Shown: positions 50,497-59,694 of the stretch, piece after piece
Layout: every line of letters starts with the position of its first letter
How positions within the stretch are numbered: the stretch's first letter is position 1
Notes under the pieces: generated by a model
Databases searched by the model: none
What the model saw: the letters and a program-made list of their open reading frames with translations, nothing else
What the model was told of the DNA's origin: nothing
Origin: WHSO01 sp963732875
GTDB taxonomy: Bacteria; Pseudomonadota; Alphaproteobacteria; SMXQ01
Length of the DNA: 64,000 bases
Assembly: GCA_963732875.1 (NCBI GenBank)
Contig: CAVTBD010000002.1
Coordinates: forward strand, 124,001-188,000
Direction: 5' to 3'
Program-made: the position numbers and the translations under genes

Positions 50497-52445
50497 TACA
50501 TCCCCGTCGGCCCGAACTTGATCTTGATGCCGGCGAACACGCCGATGCCGGGCGTGCCGTAGCCGAACACCTCCTCGTAGTGCTGGTTGAGGAGGTTCTC
50601 GCCGCGGGCGAACAGCTCGACGTTGTCGCGCAGCTCCCACGAGAACCCGGCGTTAAGGAGGGTGAAGCCCTTGAGGTTCTCGGTGTGCTTGACCGACGGC
50701 GAGAAGCTGTCGAACACTTGGTCGGTCTGGGTGCCGTTATAGCGGATGCCGAGGTTGGCCATCGCCTTGCGCTGCCACAGCTTGAAGTCGTAGGTGCCGT
50801 TCAGGCTGGCGATGTGCCGGGCCCGGCGGGTGAGTTCGGTGCCGCCGGCGTCCTCGGCATAGGTGTAGGTATAGGCGCCGTCGATCTTGAGGTGATCGGT
50901 GGCCCAGGCGGTGGCGGTGAGCTCGATGCCATCGACCCGGGTGGTGCCCGGCAGGTTCTTCGCGGTATTGCCGCTGCCGTCGATAAAGTTGGTGAGCCGG
51001 TTCTGGAAATAGGTCGTGTCGACCACCAGCTTGCCGGCCATCAGGGTTTTCTCGACGCCGGCGTCCCAGCCGATGGCCTTCTCGGCGGTGAGGTTGGGGT
51101 TGCCGGTGAAGGTGGGCGTCGAGCCGAACAGTTCGAACAGGGTCGGGTTCTTGACGCCGCGCCCGACGCTGGTGTGAAAACGCGTCGCCCACGGCTGGTA
51201 GAGATAGGCGGCGGTGCCGCGCCAGGTGATCTCGTCGCCGAACAGCGGGTCGTTGTCGTCGTAGCGCAGGCCGCCCGAGAGGAACAGGCTGTCCCACAGG
51301 GAGACCCGGTATTCGCCGGTGTAGCCCCGGTTGGTGACCGAGATCGAGCGTGGCGTCGAGGACCCCGTCACCTGCTGGTCGGTCTCGCTTTCGGCAAGGA
51401 GCGAGACGGTGTGCTGGGCATGGGCGCTGCCTTCGGTGTCGAAGAAGACGTTGGTCTGGTAGTCGTACTTGGTCACGGTGCCCGCGCTCAGGAAGGTGCG
51501 CTGGCTGTCGCCGTTGACGAAATCGGTGCCATCGTCGGTATAGGTCGCGCGCACGATGTGCTCCCAGTTGCCGCCGTATAGCGACAGCTTGCCCTTGACG
51601 AGGCCGTAGCGCTGGTGCGTGTTCGAGCCTCCCTCGGCGTCCTTGGCGCCGACGATGGCGGCCGAATCGTCGCTCTCGCGCTTGCTGCGGACCTCCATCC
51701 CGACGGCGTCGAACGACAGGTTCGGCAGCGGCTTGAAGCCGGCCTTGATGCGCGAGGTGATGTTGCCGTAGGCGTCGGCCTCGGAGTTGCCGTTGTGCGA
51801 ATTGGCGACCGACACGCCGTTGGTGTCGAACCGGTCGTAGGTTCCGGAGACGTAGAACTTGTCGCCGCCGTAGCCGAGATGGCCGAGCCCGTCCTTGCTG
51901 GCGAAGGTGCCGATTTCGGCGCGGCCGGTGCCGGACCATCCGGGCCCGGGGTTCTTGGTGATGATGTTGATCACGCCGCCGATCGCGTCGGAGCCGTAGA
52001 GCGCGCTCTGCGGCCCGCGCAGGACCTCGATCCGGGCGATGTCGGCGGCGAGCAGGTTGGCGAAGTCGAATTCGGAGCCGCCGGCGGGGTTGTTGACCTC
52101 GATCCCGTCGATCAGCACGAGGGTCTGGTTGCCCTCGGCGCCGCGAATGCGCATCTGGGTGAAGGTGCCGACCGGGCCACTGCGGCTGACCGCCACGCCC
52201 GGCACGTCGCGCAGCACGTCGGAGACGATGCGCACGCCGCGCTGCTCGAGCTCCTCGCCGGTGATGACGGTGACGGCCGAGCCGGCTTCCTTGGCCGGTA
52301 TTGGCACGCGCGAGGCGGAGACCACGACCTCCGGGCCGGTGGTGGTGGTGGAATCTCCCTGGGCGAGCCCGGGCTCGGGCAGGGCGGCGAGAAGAAGGGT
52401 GAGCGCGCCGGCGGCAGGCAGGCGCAGGCGGTGGTCTGCGGTCAT
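50496..52445 (-). CDS. btuB: TonB-dependent cobalamin receptor (BtuB-like)
   Basis: The 649-residue outer-membrane protein has a signal peptide (LRLPAAGALTLLLAALPEPG), a TonB-box-like segment (PEVVVSASRVPIPAK), a plug domain (ITGEELEQRGVRIVSDVLRD, RIRGAEGNQTLVLIDGIEVN, EVLRGPQSALYGSDAIGGVI) and a 22-strand-type barrel ending in an aromatic-rich strand. The ATG giving MTADHRLRLP follows AAGGGACG; a 63-codon extension upstream was rejected. A cobalamin riboswitch 260 nt upstream supports B12 as ligand. It leads a five-gene coupled operon. Confidence 0.92.
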   Translation of the reverse strand: MTADHRLRLPAAGALTLLLAALPEPGLAQGDSTTTTGPEVVVSASRVPIPAKEAGSAVTVITGEELEQRGVRIVSDVLRDVPGVAVSRSGPVGTFTQMRIRGAEGNQTLVLIDGIEVNNPAGGSEFDFANLLAADIARIEVLRGPQSALYGSDAIGGVINIITKNPGPGWSGTGRAEIGTFASKDGLGHLGYGGDKFYVSGTYDRFDTNGVSVANSHNGNSEADAYGNITSRIKAGFKPLPNLSFDAVGMEVRSKRESDDSAAIVGAKDAEGGSNTHQRYGLVKGKLSLYGGNWEHIVRATYTDDGTDFVNGDSQRTFLSAGTVTKYDYQTNVFFDTEGSAHAQHTVSLLAESETDQQVTGSSTPRSISVTNRGYTGEYRVSLWDSLFLSGGLRYDDNDPLFGDEITWRGTAAYLYQPWATRFHTSVGRGVKNPTLFELFGSTPTFTGNPNLTAEKAIGWDAGVEKTLMAGKLVVDTTYFQNRLTNFIDGSGNTAKNLPGTTRVDGIELTATAWATDHLKIDGAYTYTYAEDAGGTELTRRARHIASLNGTYDFKLWQRKAMANLGIRYNGTQTDQVFDSFSPSVKHTENLKGFTLLNAGFSWELRDNVELFARGENLLNQHYEEVFGYGTPGIGVFAGIKIKFGPTGM

Positions 52446-52702
52446 TGATCGTCCCTTTCGTGGATCGGTTTCGAAAACCGGCAAGGGACGCGAAAACGCG
52501 GAACGTGGCCGCGCCCGATGCCTTCGGGACGTGGCGCGCACGAAGCCTCCGCCGCTATTGAGGCGGCGGTTCAGATAGGCTTGGAACCTGTGTGGTAACA
52601 CTCCCCCCACGACGGAATCCCCGAGCAGCGACACGTAGCCGCGTCACCGCTAACGGCATTCCGTCCCACCGACACACCCCGGACTGTGGAAGGTGACGCT
52701 AG

Positions 52703-52885
52703 TGACGGCAGGTCTCCTGGCTCGCGGGTCGCTGCGCACGTCCGGCCTTCCCGGTTTCCCAGTGGCACACGGGGGACGCGCGCTCGCCGCTTACAGTTGC
52801 GGGGGCAGCCAGGGCTAGGTCCTTTCGCGAATGGCTCGGGACCGTCCCTGTTCCCTTTTGATTCCCCGAAGGGAACCGTCACTGC
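52703..52885 (-). promoter_or_regulatory. Cobalamin (adenosylcobalamin) riboswitch
   Basis: Read on the minus strand, the region contains the B12-box GCCAGGAGACCTGCC (52707-52721) and the upstream GCTGCCCCCGCAACTGTAAG (52790-52809), the two most conserved cobalamin riboswitch elements, with AAAAGGGAAC (about 52850-52859) at the 5' side. It lies upstream of btuB on the same strand, so cobalamin should repress btuBFCD-tonB. The rest of 52446-52969 holds no recognised gene. Confidence 0.93.
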
Positions 52886-52969
52886 ATCCAAGGTAGCCGC
52901 GTCGCGTCGCCGCGGCAACCTGAAAGACCGGGATTTGCCCTTTTCGGTAGGGGGGAGGCTTTCCGGGTG

Positions 52970-54220
52970 CTATTCCGCCGGCGCGGAAGCGCGACGACGT
53001 GCAGTCATCGGGCCGCGCGGCAGCAGGATCGTGATCACACACAGCGCCATGAACACGATCGAGGCGAAGAAGATGTAGCGCGGCGGAAAGTTGTCGAGCA
53101 CGAAGCCGAGGATGATCGGCGCCACCGCGCCGCCCACGTTCTGGCCGGTGAAGATGAAGCCGAACACCTTGCCCGACGAGCCCTCGGGTGTCACCTCGCG
53201 CACCATCATGTCGCGCGCCGGGCGGATCACACCGTGGCAGAAGCCGGCGAGGCCGAACAGGCCCACCAGCAGCACGTAGTTGAGATCGAAGAACGCGATC
53301 GCCATCACGGCAAAGATCGAGAGCGTATAGAGCGCTGCCGCGAACCGGTCCTGTCGGTGGATGTTGTCTGCGACGAAGCCGCCCGCAAGCACGGCAAACG
53401 AACTCACCAGCATGTAGGCGCTGACGGCGAAGCCCGCATCGACGGCCGAGGTGCCGTACATGTTGATGAGCGCCGGGATGCCGAAAGCGCTGAGCCCGTT
53501 TCCGGCGAGCGTCGACATGGCGAAGAACGCGAACAGCACCAGCACCGGCCGCGAGAACAGCAGCTTGGCATGGTCGGCGGTGGTCTCGGCATCGCTGCCG
53601 TCGGCCTTTTTGGCACGCCTGGAGGGTGCCATGCGGTCGTCCTTGAGGCTCGACCACTGGGTGACGAGCGCGAACAGGATGGCGAAGCCGAAGCCCGCCA
53701 CCACCAGCAGCGCCACGCGCCAGTCCCAGCGCGAGGAGAAGAAGGTGATGACCACCGGCGCGGCCGCGAAGCCGAGGTGGCCCGAGAACGTGTGCACCGA
53801 GAAGGCGCGTCCCATGCGCCGCTCGCTGACCGAGCCGTTGAGGATGGCGTAGTCGGCCGGGTGGAACACCGAATCGCCGACGCCGCCGACTGCGACCAGC
53901 GCGACCAGCGCCCAGTAGTTGGGCGCCCAGGCCATGGCGGCGAAGGCCGTGACCAGCAGGAACATGCCCGTAATCAGCATGATCTTGGCGCCGTAGCGGT
54001 CGACCAGGAAGCCGGCCGGCACCTGGGCGGCGCCGGTGACGAGATAGCGCAGGCTCAGCATCACGCCGAGCGCGGTGAAGCTGATGCCGAGGTCGTGGTT
54101 GAGAAAGATGAACAGGGCCGGCAGCGCCAGCATGTAGAAGTGGCTGCAGAAATGGCCGGTCGACACCAGGCTCAGGATCTTGATGTCGTTGCGGGCCTCG
54201 ATGGTGGCAGCCTGTGACAT
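52970..54220 (-). CDS. MFS transporter (fosmidomycin-resistance-like subgroup)
   Basis: The 416-residue carrier has 12 predicted helices in two halves split by a charged loop (SSLKDDRMAPSRRAKKADGS). It shows HFCSHFYMLALPALFIFLNH at the start, similar to the Fsr group, and GHLGFAAAPVVI and RPARDMMVREVTPEG in later loops. It is the third and last of three tandem paralogues (55640, 54239, 52970). No substrate can be read from sequence; aromatic acid uptake or efflux is inferred from the operon. Confidence 0.87.
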   Translation of the reverse strand: MSQAATIEARNDIKILSLVSTGHFCSHFYMLALPALFIFLNHDLGISFTALGVMLSLRYLVTGAAQVPAGFLVDRYGAKIMLITGMFLLVTAFAAMAWAPNYWALVALVAVGGVGDSVFHPADYAILNGSVSERRMGRAFSVHTFSGHLGFAAAPVVITFFSSRWDWRVALLVVAGFGFAILFALVTQWSSLKDDRMAPSRRAKKADGSDAETTADHAKLLFSRPVLVLFAFFAMSTLAGNGLSAFGIPALINMYGTSAVDAGFAVSAYMLVSSFAVLAGGFVADNIHRQDRFAAALYTLSIFAVMAIAFFDLNYVLLVGLFGLAGFCHGVIRPARDMMVREVTPEGSSGKVFGFIFTGQNVGGAVAPIILGFVLDNFPPRYIFFASIVFMALCVITILLPRGPMTARRRASAPAE

Positions 54221-54238
54221 TAGCGGTCGTCCTTTCCG

Positions 54239-55528
54239 TTATTCGGCCGCAGCGGCGCGGGCCTGCTTGCGCGATTCGAGCGCGGAGCCGAGCACCGCCA
54301 GCATGCAGATCAGCATGAACACCGCCGAGGAGTAGAACACCCAGTCCGGCGAGCCGATGTCGATCAGGAAGCCGTAGACCACCGGGGCGATGGTGCCGCC
54401 GATGGCCTGGCCCGAGAACACGAAGCCGAACGCCTTGCCGATGGCGCCCTTGGGACTCGCGGTGCGGATCATCATGTCGCGCGCCGGGCGGATCATGCCC
54501 TGGACCCAGCCGGCGAGCGTGAAGACGCCTACCAGCATCACGTTGCTCAGGTCGAATTTGCCGACGATCACCGCGATCACGGCGGTCAGCAGCAGCGCGC
54601 CGCCCGCAACCAGGTCGTGGCGGTTGTTCTTGTCGGCCACCACGCCGCCCGCGAGCACGCCGAAGGCGGAGGCGAACAGGAAGCCGGTGAGCGCGCTGCC
54701 GGCAATGGCGACGGGGGTCTGGTGCAGGGTCACGAGGCCTGCCACCGCCCAGTTGCGGAAACCGCCCGAGCCCAGCTGCTGGAGCGCGAAGAACATGAAC
54801 AGGAACAGCATCGGCTTCGACAGTACGACCTGCTTCACGGCGTCCCAGGTGCTGATCTCGGCTTCGGCCTCGGCGACCGCCTGGTCGGTGGTCACGACGT
54901 CGGCGGCCTCGGTCTTCCTCGCCTTCTTCTTGGGCTTGGCGACGCCTTCCTCGATGCGGCTCCACTGGCTCATCATGCCGACCATGATGGCGAGCGCGAC
55001 GATGCACGAGATCATAATGCCGATGCGCCAGTTCCACAGGGTGGCGGCGGTCAGGATCACCACCGGCGCGAGTGCGTCGCCAAGATTGCCCGAGAAGGTA
55101 TGGGCGCTGAATGAGCGGCCGATGCGGGATTCATGAATGGTGCCGTTGAGGATGGAATAGTCGGCCGGATGGAACACGGCGTTCCCGACCCCCGCCATCA
55201 GAATCACGGCGGCGATGATCCAGAAGGAGCTGGAGAGGGAGATCAGGAAGTAGCTGGCGGTGAGGATGGCGAAGCCCCCCATCAGGAGGGCCTTGGCGCC
55301 GAACTTGTCGACCAGGATGCCCGCGGGAAGCTGCATCGTGCCCGACGTCAGGCTGCGTGCGGACAGGAGCAGGCCGAGCAGAGTGTAGCTCACGCCGAGG
55401 TCGTTGTGAAGGAACGGGAACAGGGGCGGCAGCATGGTCGAGAAGTAGTGGCTCATGAAATGGCCGCCGGAGACCAGTCCGATCACCGTTGCGTCGCGCT
55501 TGAGCGTGCCTGCCGTGATATCCGTCAT
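54239..55528 (-). CDS. MFS transporter (fosmidomycin-resistance-like subgroup)
   Basis: This 429-residue carrier is the middle of the three paralogues. It begins MTDITAGTLKRDATVIGLVS and shares GGHFMSHYFSTMLPPLFPFL, HPADYSILNGTIHESRIGRS and RPARDMMIRTASPKGAIGKA with its neighbours. The central cytosolic loop is long and basic-acidic (EGVAKPKKKARKTEAADVVT). Spacing to the next gene is 18 nt, so co-transcription with it is likely; a 111-nt gap separates it from the first paralogue. The substrate is unknown. Confidence 0.87.
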   Translation of the reverse strand: MTDITAGTLKRDATVIGLVSGGHFMSHYFSTMLPPLFPFLHNDLGVSYTLLGLLLSARSLTSGTMQLPAGILVDKFGAKALLMGGFAILTASYFLISLSSSFWIIAAVILMAGVGNAVFHPADYSILNGTIHESRIGRSFSAHTFSGNLGDALAPVVILTAATLWNWRIGIMISCIVALAIMVGMMSQWSRIEEGVAKPKKKARKTEAADVVTTDQAVAEAEAEISTWDAVKQVVLSKPMLFLFMFFALQQLGSGGFRNWAVAGLVTLHQTPVAIAGSALTGFLFASAFGVLAGGVVADKNNRHDLVAGGALLLTAVIAVIVGKFDLSNVMLVGVFTLAGWVQGMIRPARDMMIRTASPKGAIGKAFGFVFSGQAIGGTIAPVVYGFLIDIGSPDWVFYSSAVFMLICMLAVLGSALESRKQARAAAAE

Positions 55529-55639
55529 CTGCGTTTTCCAGGTCCCTGTGTTGCTAGGTTTTGGACGACCGTTCTGCGCGGTCTTGCCGAGCTTTCCCGC
55601 GGTTCCTTCCCCGGCCCGCGGCAGTAACTTTACATACGT

Positions 55640-56938
55640 CTATTCCGCGGCGGCGGCCATGGCGCGCAGGCGGCGGGTATGGCGATAGGAGCCGAACACC
55701 GACAGGCCGCACAGCAGCATGAACAGGGCAGAGGAATAGAACACCATAGACGGATGGTCGATATCGATCAGGAAGCCGTAGAGCACCGGGGCAATGGTGC
55801 CGCCGATGGCCTGGCCCGAGAACACCAGCCCGACGACCTTGCCCATGGCCCCCTTGGGGCTGGCAGCGCGGATCATCATGTCGCGGGCGGGGCGGATCAC
55901 GCCCTGCAGGGTGCCGGCGAGGGTGAACACGAACACCAGCAGCGTGAAGTGCAGGTTCAGGTGGGCGACCAGCATGCAGATCGTGGCGGTGGTGACCAGC
56001 GCGCCCATGGCGACGAGGTCGTGACGGTCGTTCTTGTCGGCGACCAGGCCGCCGATCAGGACGCCGCAGGCGGAGGCGAACAGGTAGCCGGTGAGCGCGG
56101 CGCCGGCGGTCGCCGCCGGGGTGTCGTGAAGGGTCACCAGGCTGGCGACGGCGAACGATTTCATGGCGCCGGAGCCGAGCGACTGCATGGCGAAGAACAG
56201 GAACAGGAAGATGATCGCGGGCGAGCGCAGGATCTGCGTCAGCAGCTCCCACGTGGTCGGGTCGCGCTCGGCCTCGGCGACGGCGTCCTCGGTCGTGTCC
56301 GCGGCAAGCTCTTCCCGGGCCTTCTTATTCTTGTTCATGCGCCTGGCGATGCCCTCGTGCATCTTGCCCCAGCGCGTCCCGAGCGCCGCCATGATGACGG
56401 CGCCGACGATGACCGAGGCGAGGACGCCGACACGCCAGTTCCAGATCGACGCCATGGTCAGCACCACCACCGGCGCGGTCGCCGAGCCGAGATGGCCGGA
56501 GAAGGTGTGGATGGAGAAGGAACGTCCGAGCCGCGCCTCCCGCACCGTGCCGTTGATGATGGAATAGTCGGCCGGATGGAACACGGCGTTGCCGATTTCG
56601 GCGAGCAGGAACATCAGCGCGATGATCCAGAAAGACGAGGCGAGGGAGATGACGAAATAGGCGCCGACGATGATGGCGAGCCCCGCCATCAGGACGAAGC
56701 GCGCGCCGTAGCGGTCGACCATGATGCCGGCCGGAAGTTGCACGGTGCCGCCGCTCAGGTTCTTGAGCGACAGCAAGAAGCCCAGTGCCGTGTACGAGAC
56801 GCCGAGATCGTTGTGGAGGAACGGGAACAGCGGCGGCAGCATCATGGTGTAGTAGTGGCTCATGAAGTGGCCACCGGACACCAGACCTACAACTTCCACA
56901 TCCTGACGCAGCGAGCCGGCTGTCGCCGTATCGGCCAT
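55640..56938 (-). CDS. MFS transporter (fosmidomycin-resistance-like subgroup)
   Basis: The 432-residue carrier starts MADTATAGSLRQDVEVVGLV at an ATG 7 nt after GGAGGAAA; an ATG five codons upstream overlaps that site. Conserved stretches include GGHFMSHYYTMMLPPLFPFL, HPADYSIINGTVREARLGRS and RPARDMMIRAASPKGAMGKV. It is the first of three tandem paralogues and follows a strong hairpin terminator after the dihydroxyphthalate-decarboxylase-like gene, so it may have its own promoter. The substrate is unknown. Confidence 0.87.
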   Translation of the reverse strand: MADTATAGSLRQDVEVVGLVSGGHFMSHYYTMMLPPLFPFLHNDLGVSYTALGFLLSLKNLSGGTVQLPAGIMVDRYGARFVLMAGLAIIVGAYFVISLASSFWIIALMFLLAEIGNAVFHPADYSIINGTVREARLGRSFSIHTFSGHLGSATAPVVVLTMASIWNWRVGVLASVIVGAVIMAALGTRWGKMHEGIARRMNKNKKAREELAADTTEDAVAEAERDPTTWELLTQILRSPAIIFLFLFFAMQSLGSGAMKSFAVASLVTLHDTPAATAGAALTGYLFASACGVLIGGLVADKNDRHDLVAMGALVTTATICMLVAHLNLHFTLLVFVFTLAGTLQGVIRPARDMMIRAASPKGAMGKVVGLVFSGQAIGGTIAPVLYGFLIDIDHPSMVFYSSALFMLLCGLSVFGSYRHTRRLRAMAAAAE

Positions 56939-57046
56939 GACCGTTTCCTCCACCGGGGAAAATATGTTCTTGCCTTGTTTGTAGGCATTCTAGCCCCCAA
57001 GGCGCGGGCGACGGAAGTTCTCTCTGCAGCCTGGGGGCGGCTCATA

Positions 57047-57084
57047 AAGAAGCCGGCGGCGGGAGCTCCCGCCGCCGGCTTCTT
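57047..57084 (-). terminator. Perfect hairpin, probable terminator
   Basis: A 38-nt perfect palindrome, AAGAAGCCGGCGGCGGGAG and its complement, lies 19 nt after the stop of the gene ending at 57103. On the minus strand it is followed by T-rich TTCTTTATGA. It probably ends or strongly attenuates the cupin/EutA-like/decarboxylase-like transcript before the MFS genes. Confidence 0.75.
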
Positions 57085-57102
57085 GCATGACGGAGTATCG
57101 AA

Positions 57103-58092
57103 CTAGATGCGGAACTTGCCGTGCACCACCGCGGGGAACAGGTCCTCGGGCTTCAGCTTTCTGGCGGTGATGCCCTGCTCGTAGGTCCACTTGAGGAAGG
57201 CATCGAGCGTGGTACGGTTGTCTTCCACGCCGTACGGGAAATAGTCTTTTCCCAGGAGCTTCATCTTGTCCTCGCCCTCGTAGGTAAGCCACGGGATCGG
57301 CATGCGCGACGCCGTGATCTCCAGCACGCGGGCGATGGAGTTGACCCGTGCCTGCTCGAAGGCGGTCATCAGGTTGGCGGCGACCCAGGGGTTCTTTTCG
57401 AGGATCGACTTCTTGATCGCGATCACGTGCATGATCGGGAAGACCTTGGTCTTCTTGTAGTACTCGGCCTCGACATCGCGGTAGTTGGGGAACAGGCGCT
57501 GCACGTTGGGATGGCCTTCGAGGAAGCTGTGTGGCGCGTGCGCCGAGAAGGCGGCGTCGAGCTCGCCCGAGGCCAGCATCTCCGACAGCGACTTGTCGGG
57601 CATCGGCGTGACCTTGACGCCCTTGGGCAGCTTCAGCTTGACCTTTTCGACGCGGCCGGGCTGGTCGACGCCCGCCTGGCGCCAGTCGATCTCGGAAAGC
57701 TTGATGCCGACGTGATCGGTGAGCCAGCCGCGGGTGTAGACCGACGCCGTCTGTGCCCACTCGGGCGTACCGACGCGCTTGCCCTTGAGGTCCTTGGGCG
57801 ACTTGATGCCGGATTTCTTGTGCACGTAGATGTTGGACAGGCGGAACACGCGCGACGGGAACACCGGCAGGCCCGTGATGTCGGGGCGGTCGCCCGAGAC
57901 CTGCGCCACGAACTTGGCGAAGGACATCTCCGACATGTCGAAGTCACGGTGAAGCGCCATGCGGTAGAAGATTTCTTCGACCTCGTAGAAGTTGACGTTG
58001 AGGTCGATACCCTGGGGGGCGACCCGGCCGTTGCTGAGGTCGTTGAAGTGATCGTATTCCGACGTGGCGAAGGTAAGTTTGAGTTTGGACAT
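57103..58092 (-). CDS. 4,5-dihydroxyphthalate decarboxylase family protein
   Basis: The 329-residue protein closely follows the 4,5-dihydroxyphthalate decarboxylase pattern: MSKLKLTFATSEYDHFNDLS, GRVAPQGIDLNVNFYEVEEI, LPVFPSRVFRLSNIYVHKKS, GKRVGTPEWAQTASVYTRGW, and PIMHVIAIKKSILEKNPWVA. It has a binding-protein fold but no signal peptide, so it should act in the cytosol. It would remove one carboxylate from a dihydroxylated aromatic diacid, producing a protocatechuate-type product that the pca genes could use. It starts 17 nt after the EutA-like gene ends. A distant paralogue is at 34017. Confidence 0.8.
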   Translation of the reverse strand: MSKLKLTFATSEYDHFNDLSNGRVAPQGIDLNVNFYEVEEIFYRMALHRDFDMSEMSFAKFVAQVSGDRPDITGLPVFPSRVFRLSNIYVHKKSGIKSPKDLKGKRVGTPEWAQTASVYTRGWLTDHVGIKLSEIDWRQAGVDQPGRVEKVKLKLPKGVKVTPMPDKSLSEMLASGELDAAFSAHAPHSFLEGHPNVQRLFPNYRDVEAEYYKKTKVFPIMHVIAIKKSILEKNPWVAANLMTAFEQARVNSIARVLEITASRMPIPWLTYEGEDKMKLLGKDYFPYGVEDNRTTLDAFLKWTYEQGITARKLKPEDLFPAVVHGKFRI

Positions 58093-58109
58093 TCTTGCCT
58101 CTGGTTGGG

Positions 58110-59639
58110 TCAGGCCGCGGCGGCGCCGCCGGGGGTCGAGAACAGGAGCGACTTGATGACGAGCGGCACCACGTTGGTCGGCTTGATCATCTCGCCGATG
58201 TCGACGTAGTCGAATTCCTTGAGCGCCACGCCGTCGACCGAGATGATGTCGGCCTTCACGCCGCATTCGCGCGTCAGGATGTTGCCGATGGTCTTGCCGA
58301 TGTCGCCGTCGAGCATGAGCACGAGCGCCTGGCTGCCGCGGATAGTCCGGGGCAGGCCGCCGCAGATGCCGTCGGCCAGCGCCTTGAGGCGCGCGTGCAG
58401 CGGGTCGCCCTTCCACTGGAAGGCGAGGGCCACGGTGTGCTCGCCCTCCTCGTAGTCGAAGCGGGTGAGGGCGGCCTTGATCTCCTCGGTCACCTTGACC
58501 GCATCGATGTCGCCGTCGAGGGCGACATTGGGGCGCAGCACCGGGATGTTGCGCACCGGCAGGGCCTTCTCGTCCGAGATGTGGATGGTATTGCCCGACA
58601 CCTGGACCGAGAACTGCGACGCGCCGATGACGGTGGCACGGATGCCCTGGCCCGGGTCCATCGCCTTGTAGGGGATGCGGTTGTCGCCGAGGGCCTCGGC
58701 CACGGCCTCGGCGAGGTAGCGGCCGATGTCGTTGTGGTCCCCGGTCTCGCGGCCGTAGATGAACTCCGATACGCCGCCCGAGAAGGTGACCAAGTCGGGC
58801 ACCGGCTTCTTGGGCAGGGGATCGGTCACCAGGAGGTCCTTGGTGAGGCCCTCCGGGTCCTGCTGCATGACCGCCGGAACCAGGGCCGAGACCATGGTGC
58901 GCGCGATCTTGCGAATCTCGTCCTCGGAGAGCTTCTTGCCCATCTCGAGGTCGACGCCGGCCTTCTCCGCATGGACGAAGGCCGGGCCCTCGATGCGGTT
59001 GATCCTGCCGTCGTCGTCGAACGCGATCAGGCGTCCGCCGACCTCGATGGCCGCGGTGGCGAGCAGCCGGCCGCCGTGGCACAGGCCTAGCTTGGTGGTG
59101 CCGCCGCCGATGTCGATGTTGAGCACGTTATTGTGGTCCTTGCGCGACAGCGCGATCGCGCCGGAGCCGTGGGCCGCCATGGCGCATTCGAGATGATGGC
59201 CGGCGGAGGCGCACACGAACTTGCCCGATTCCTCGGCAAACAGGTGGGTGATGGCCTCGGCGTTCTTGCGCTTGAGCGCTTCGCCCGTGAGGATCACCGC
59301 GCCCGAGTCGATGTCGTTGCGCTTGAGGCCCGCTTCCTTGTAGCCGGCTTCGATGAACTTCTGCAGGTAGCCGACGTCGATGGTGTTGTCGGACAGGTAG
59401 GGGGTCAGCAGGATGGGCGAACGCCACAGGACCTCGCGGTTCACGACCACGAAGCGGGAGCTGAGCGCCGTGGTCAGGCGCTGCAGGTGTACCTTCGCGA
59501 ACATGAGATGGGACGTGGAGGAGCCGATGTCCACGCCGACCGTGACCAGCTCGACGTTGTCGGCGGCCCAGATGGTTTCGGCGATGGCTTGCTGGTCCTC
59601 CGGGGACATATGGCCGTGATCGAAGCCGAGTTCATGCAT
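58110..59639 (-). CDS. eutA: EutA-family ASKHA ATPase (ethanolamine ammonia-lyase reactivase homologue)
   Basis: The 509-residue protein matches EutA, which uses ATP to release damaged cobalamin from ethanolamine ammonia-lyase. Motifs in order: VTVGVDIGSSTSHLMFAKVH (phosphate 1, near residue 33), VNREVLWRSPILLTPY, IDSGAVILTGEALKRKNAEA, VCASAGHHLECAMAAHGSGA, VLNIDIGGGTTKLGLCHGGR (phosphate 2) and VTFSGGVSEFIYGRE (adenosine). It is about 40 residues longer than E. coli EutA. No eutB or eutC is in the window; it sits in an operon of double cupins, a TctC and a decarboxylase-like gene. It may reactivate a different, perhaps cupin or B12, enzyme. Confidence 0.88.
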   Translation of the reverse strand: MHELGFDHGHMSPEDQQAIAETIWAADNVELVTVGVDIGSSTSHLMFAKVHLQRLTTALSSRFVVVNREVLWRSPILLTPYLSDNTIDVGYLQKFIEAGYKEAGLKRNDIDSGAVILTGEALKRKNAEAITHLFAEESGKFVCASAGHHLECAMAAHGSGAIALSRKDHNNVLNIDIGGGTTKLGLCHGGRLLATAAIEVGGRLIAFDDDGRINRIEGPAFVHAEKAGVDLEMGKKLSEDEIRKIARTMVSALVPAVMQQDPEGLTKDLLVTDPLPKKPVPDLVTFSGGVSEFIYGRETGDHNDIGRYLAEAVAEALGDNRIPYKAMDPGQGIRATVIGASQFSVQVSGNTIHISDEKALPVRNIPVLRPNVALDGDIDAVKVTEEIKAALTRFDYEEGEHTVALAFQWKGDPLHARLKALADGICGGLPRTIRGSQALVLMLDGDIGKTIGNILTRECGVKADIISVDGVALKEFDYVDIGEMIKPTNVVPLVIKSLLFSTPGGAAAA

Positions 59640-59694
59640 GACTGTTCCGTCTTCCTTTCACTGAGAGATTGAGACCGCCGCCGGACGGGCGCGA

